Positions 13,763 through 13,942 of a DNA stretch of 13,942 nucleotides are shown here, in pieces; the first letter of the stretch is position 1; the number at the start of each line of letters is the position of its first letter. Source of the DNA: Solobacterium sp. (GTDB lineage Bacteria; Bacillota_I; Bacilli_A; Erysipelotrichales; Erysipelotrichaceae); assembly GCA_016291725.1 (NCBI GenBank), contig JAEEYJ010000117.1:1-13942 (forward strand). Direction: 5' to 3'. The translations under genes were made by a program, and so were the position numbers. Under the pieces are notes generated by a model that had not been told where the DNA came from, ran no database searches, and was given only the letters and a program-made list of their open reading frames with translations.

Positions 13763-13799
13763 AAAAGGACAGATATGCCAGATGCATAGCTATCCTTTT
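13763..13799. terminator. bidirectional terminator after the cassette
   Basis: AAAAGGA (13763-13769) pairs with TCCTTTT (13793-13799). Inside, AG pairs with CT and TATGC (13774-13778) pairs with GCATA (13784-13788) around the loop CAGAT, with two single mismatches. The stem begins directly after the last glycosyltransferase stop codon. A-rich and T-rich flanks let it also end the tRNA transcript arriving from the minus strand. Confidence 0.8.
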
Positions 13800-13803
13800 A
13801 CTA

Positions 13804-13880
13804 TGGTCGGAATATCGGGATTCGAACCCGAGACCTCTTCGTCCCTAACGAAGCGCGCTACCAAGCTGCGCCATATTCCG
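13804..13880 (-). tRNA. tRNA-Pro (anticodon AGG)
   Basis: A complete cloverleaf with encoded CCA (complement of 13804-13806). Acceptor CGGAATA/TATTCCG has the C1-G72 pair typical of bacterial tRNA-Pro. The D stem is GCGC/GCGC. The anticodon stem CTTCG/CGAAG holds the loop TTAGGGA, giving AGG with G37. The T stem TCGGG/CCCGA holds TTCGAAT. Discriminator A. It decodes CCU directly, and more Pro codons if A34 becomes inosine. Confidence 0.96.
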
Positions 13881-13881
13881 A

Positions 13882-13942
13882 TGGTACCCCCAGTAGGAAT
13901 CGAACCTACAACTAGCCCTTAGGAGGGGCTTGTAATATCCAT
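13882..13942 (-). tRNA. tRNA-Arg (anticodon CCU), 5' part outside the window
   Basis: On the minus strand the visible 61 bases contain the end of the D arm, the anticodon stem AGCCC/GGGCT with loop CTCCTAA (anticodon CCU, reads AGG), a short variable loop, the T arm GTAGG/CCTAC with TTCGATT, the acceptor 3' strand TGGGGGT, discriminator A and CCA. The 5' acceptor strand and most of the D arm lie beyond the right edge. One base separates it from tRNA-Pro, so both belong to one tRNA operon. Confidence 0.9.

Noticed and set aside
13763..13942. tRNA array as integration site for a mobile island carrying the cassette
   Set aside because: No integrase, no repeat of the tRNA-Pro or tRNA-Arg 3' end in the gap at 7422-7564, and base and codon style of the cassette resemble the flanks.

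Overview
The window looks like chromosome from a low- to mid-GC Bacillota, most likely an Erysipelotrichia-type gut Firmicute. The grounds are strong AGGAGG-type ribosome sites, short intergenic gaps, a CsoR/CopA copper operon with a CsoR operator, tRNA genes with encoded CCA, intrinsic hairpin/T-tract terminators and a YoaP-type acetyltransferase. The genus call is inference from gene content and style, not from a marker gene.

Region 1 (1-4570) is a copper-homeostasis operon. A perfect CsoR-type operator (186-204) precedes csoR. Next comes copA, a Cu(I) P1B-ATPase with one N-terminal and two C-terminal HMA domains. The last HMA domain has its own strong ribosome site and ATG (3098), so a free CopZ-like chaperone may be made from inside copA. 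The operon appears to continue into an SPFH/stomatin-like membrane scaffold and a small His-rich membrane protein, and ends at a clear terminator (4543-4570).

Region 2 (4573-7421) is a set of housekeeping singletons. It holds a tRNA-Gln(UUG) with a near-consensus promoter and a YoaP-like GNAT acetyltransferase. A perfect bidirectional terminator separates that from a reverse-strand MTA/SAH-nucleosidase-like protein. A compact divergent promoter region then leads to a ferredoxin-fused aldo/keto reductase with an atypical active site.

Region 3 (7565-13762) is the most unusual part. It is an eight-gene, one-direction cassette: a NodB-type deacetylase without signal peptide, a PF14907-like nucleotidyltransferase, two different HPr-kinase-like P-loop proteins, a PqqD/RRE-like protein with an odd acidic tail, and three tandem family-2 glycosyltransferases. 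Most junctions from the first kinase onward overlap by 1, 4 or 17 bases, suggesting co-translation. HprK-like kinase, nucleotidyltransferase and PqqD-like protein together recall peptide (RiPP) modification clusters such as those of phosphorylated lasso peptides. Here, however, there is no recognisable cyclase, radical SAM enzyme, transporter or separate precursor gene, while glycosyltransferases are abundant. I infer a peptide- or carrier-linked glycosylation/phosphorylation system whose substrate is unknown.

Region 4 (13763-13942) has a hairpin terminator serving the cassette, then reverse-strand tRNA genes: tRNA-Pro with the rare AGG anticodon and the 3' part of tRNA-Arg(CCU), which runs off the window.
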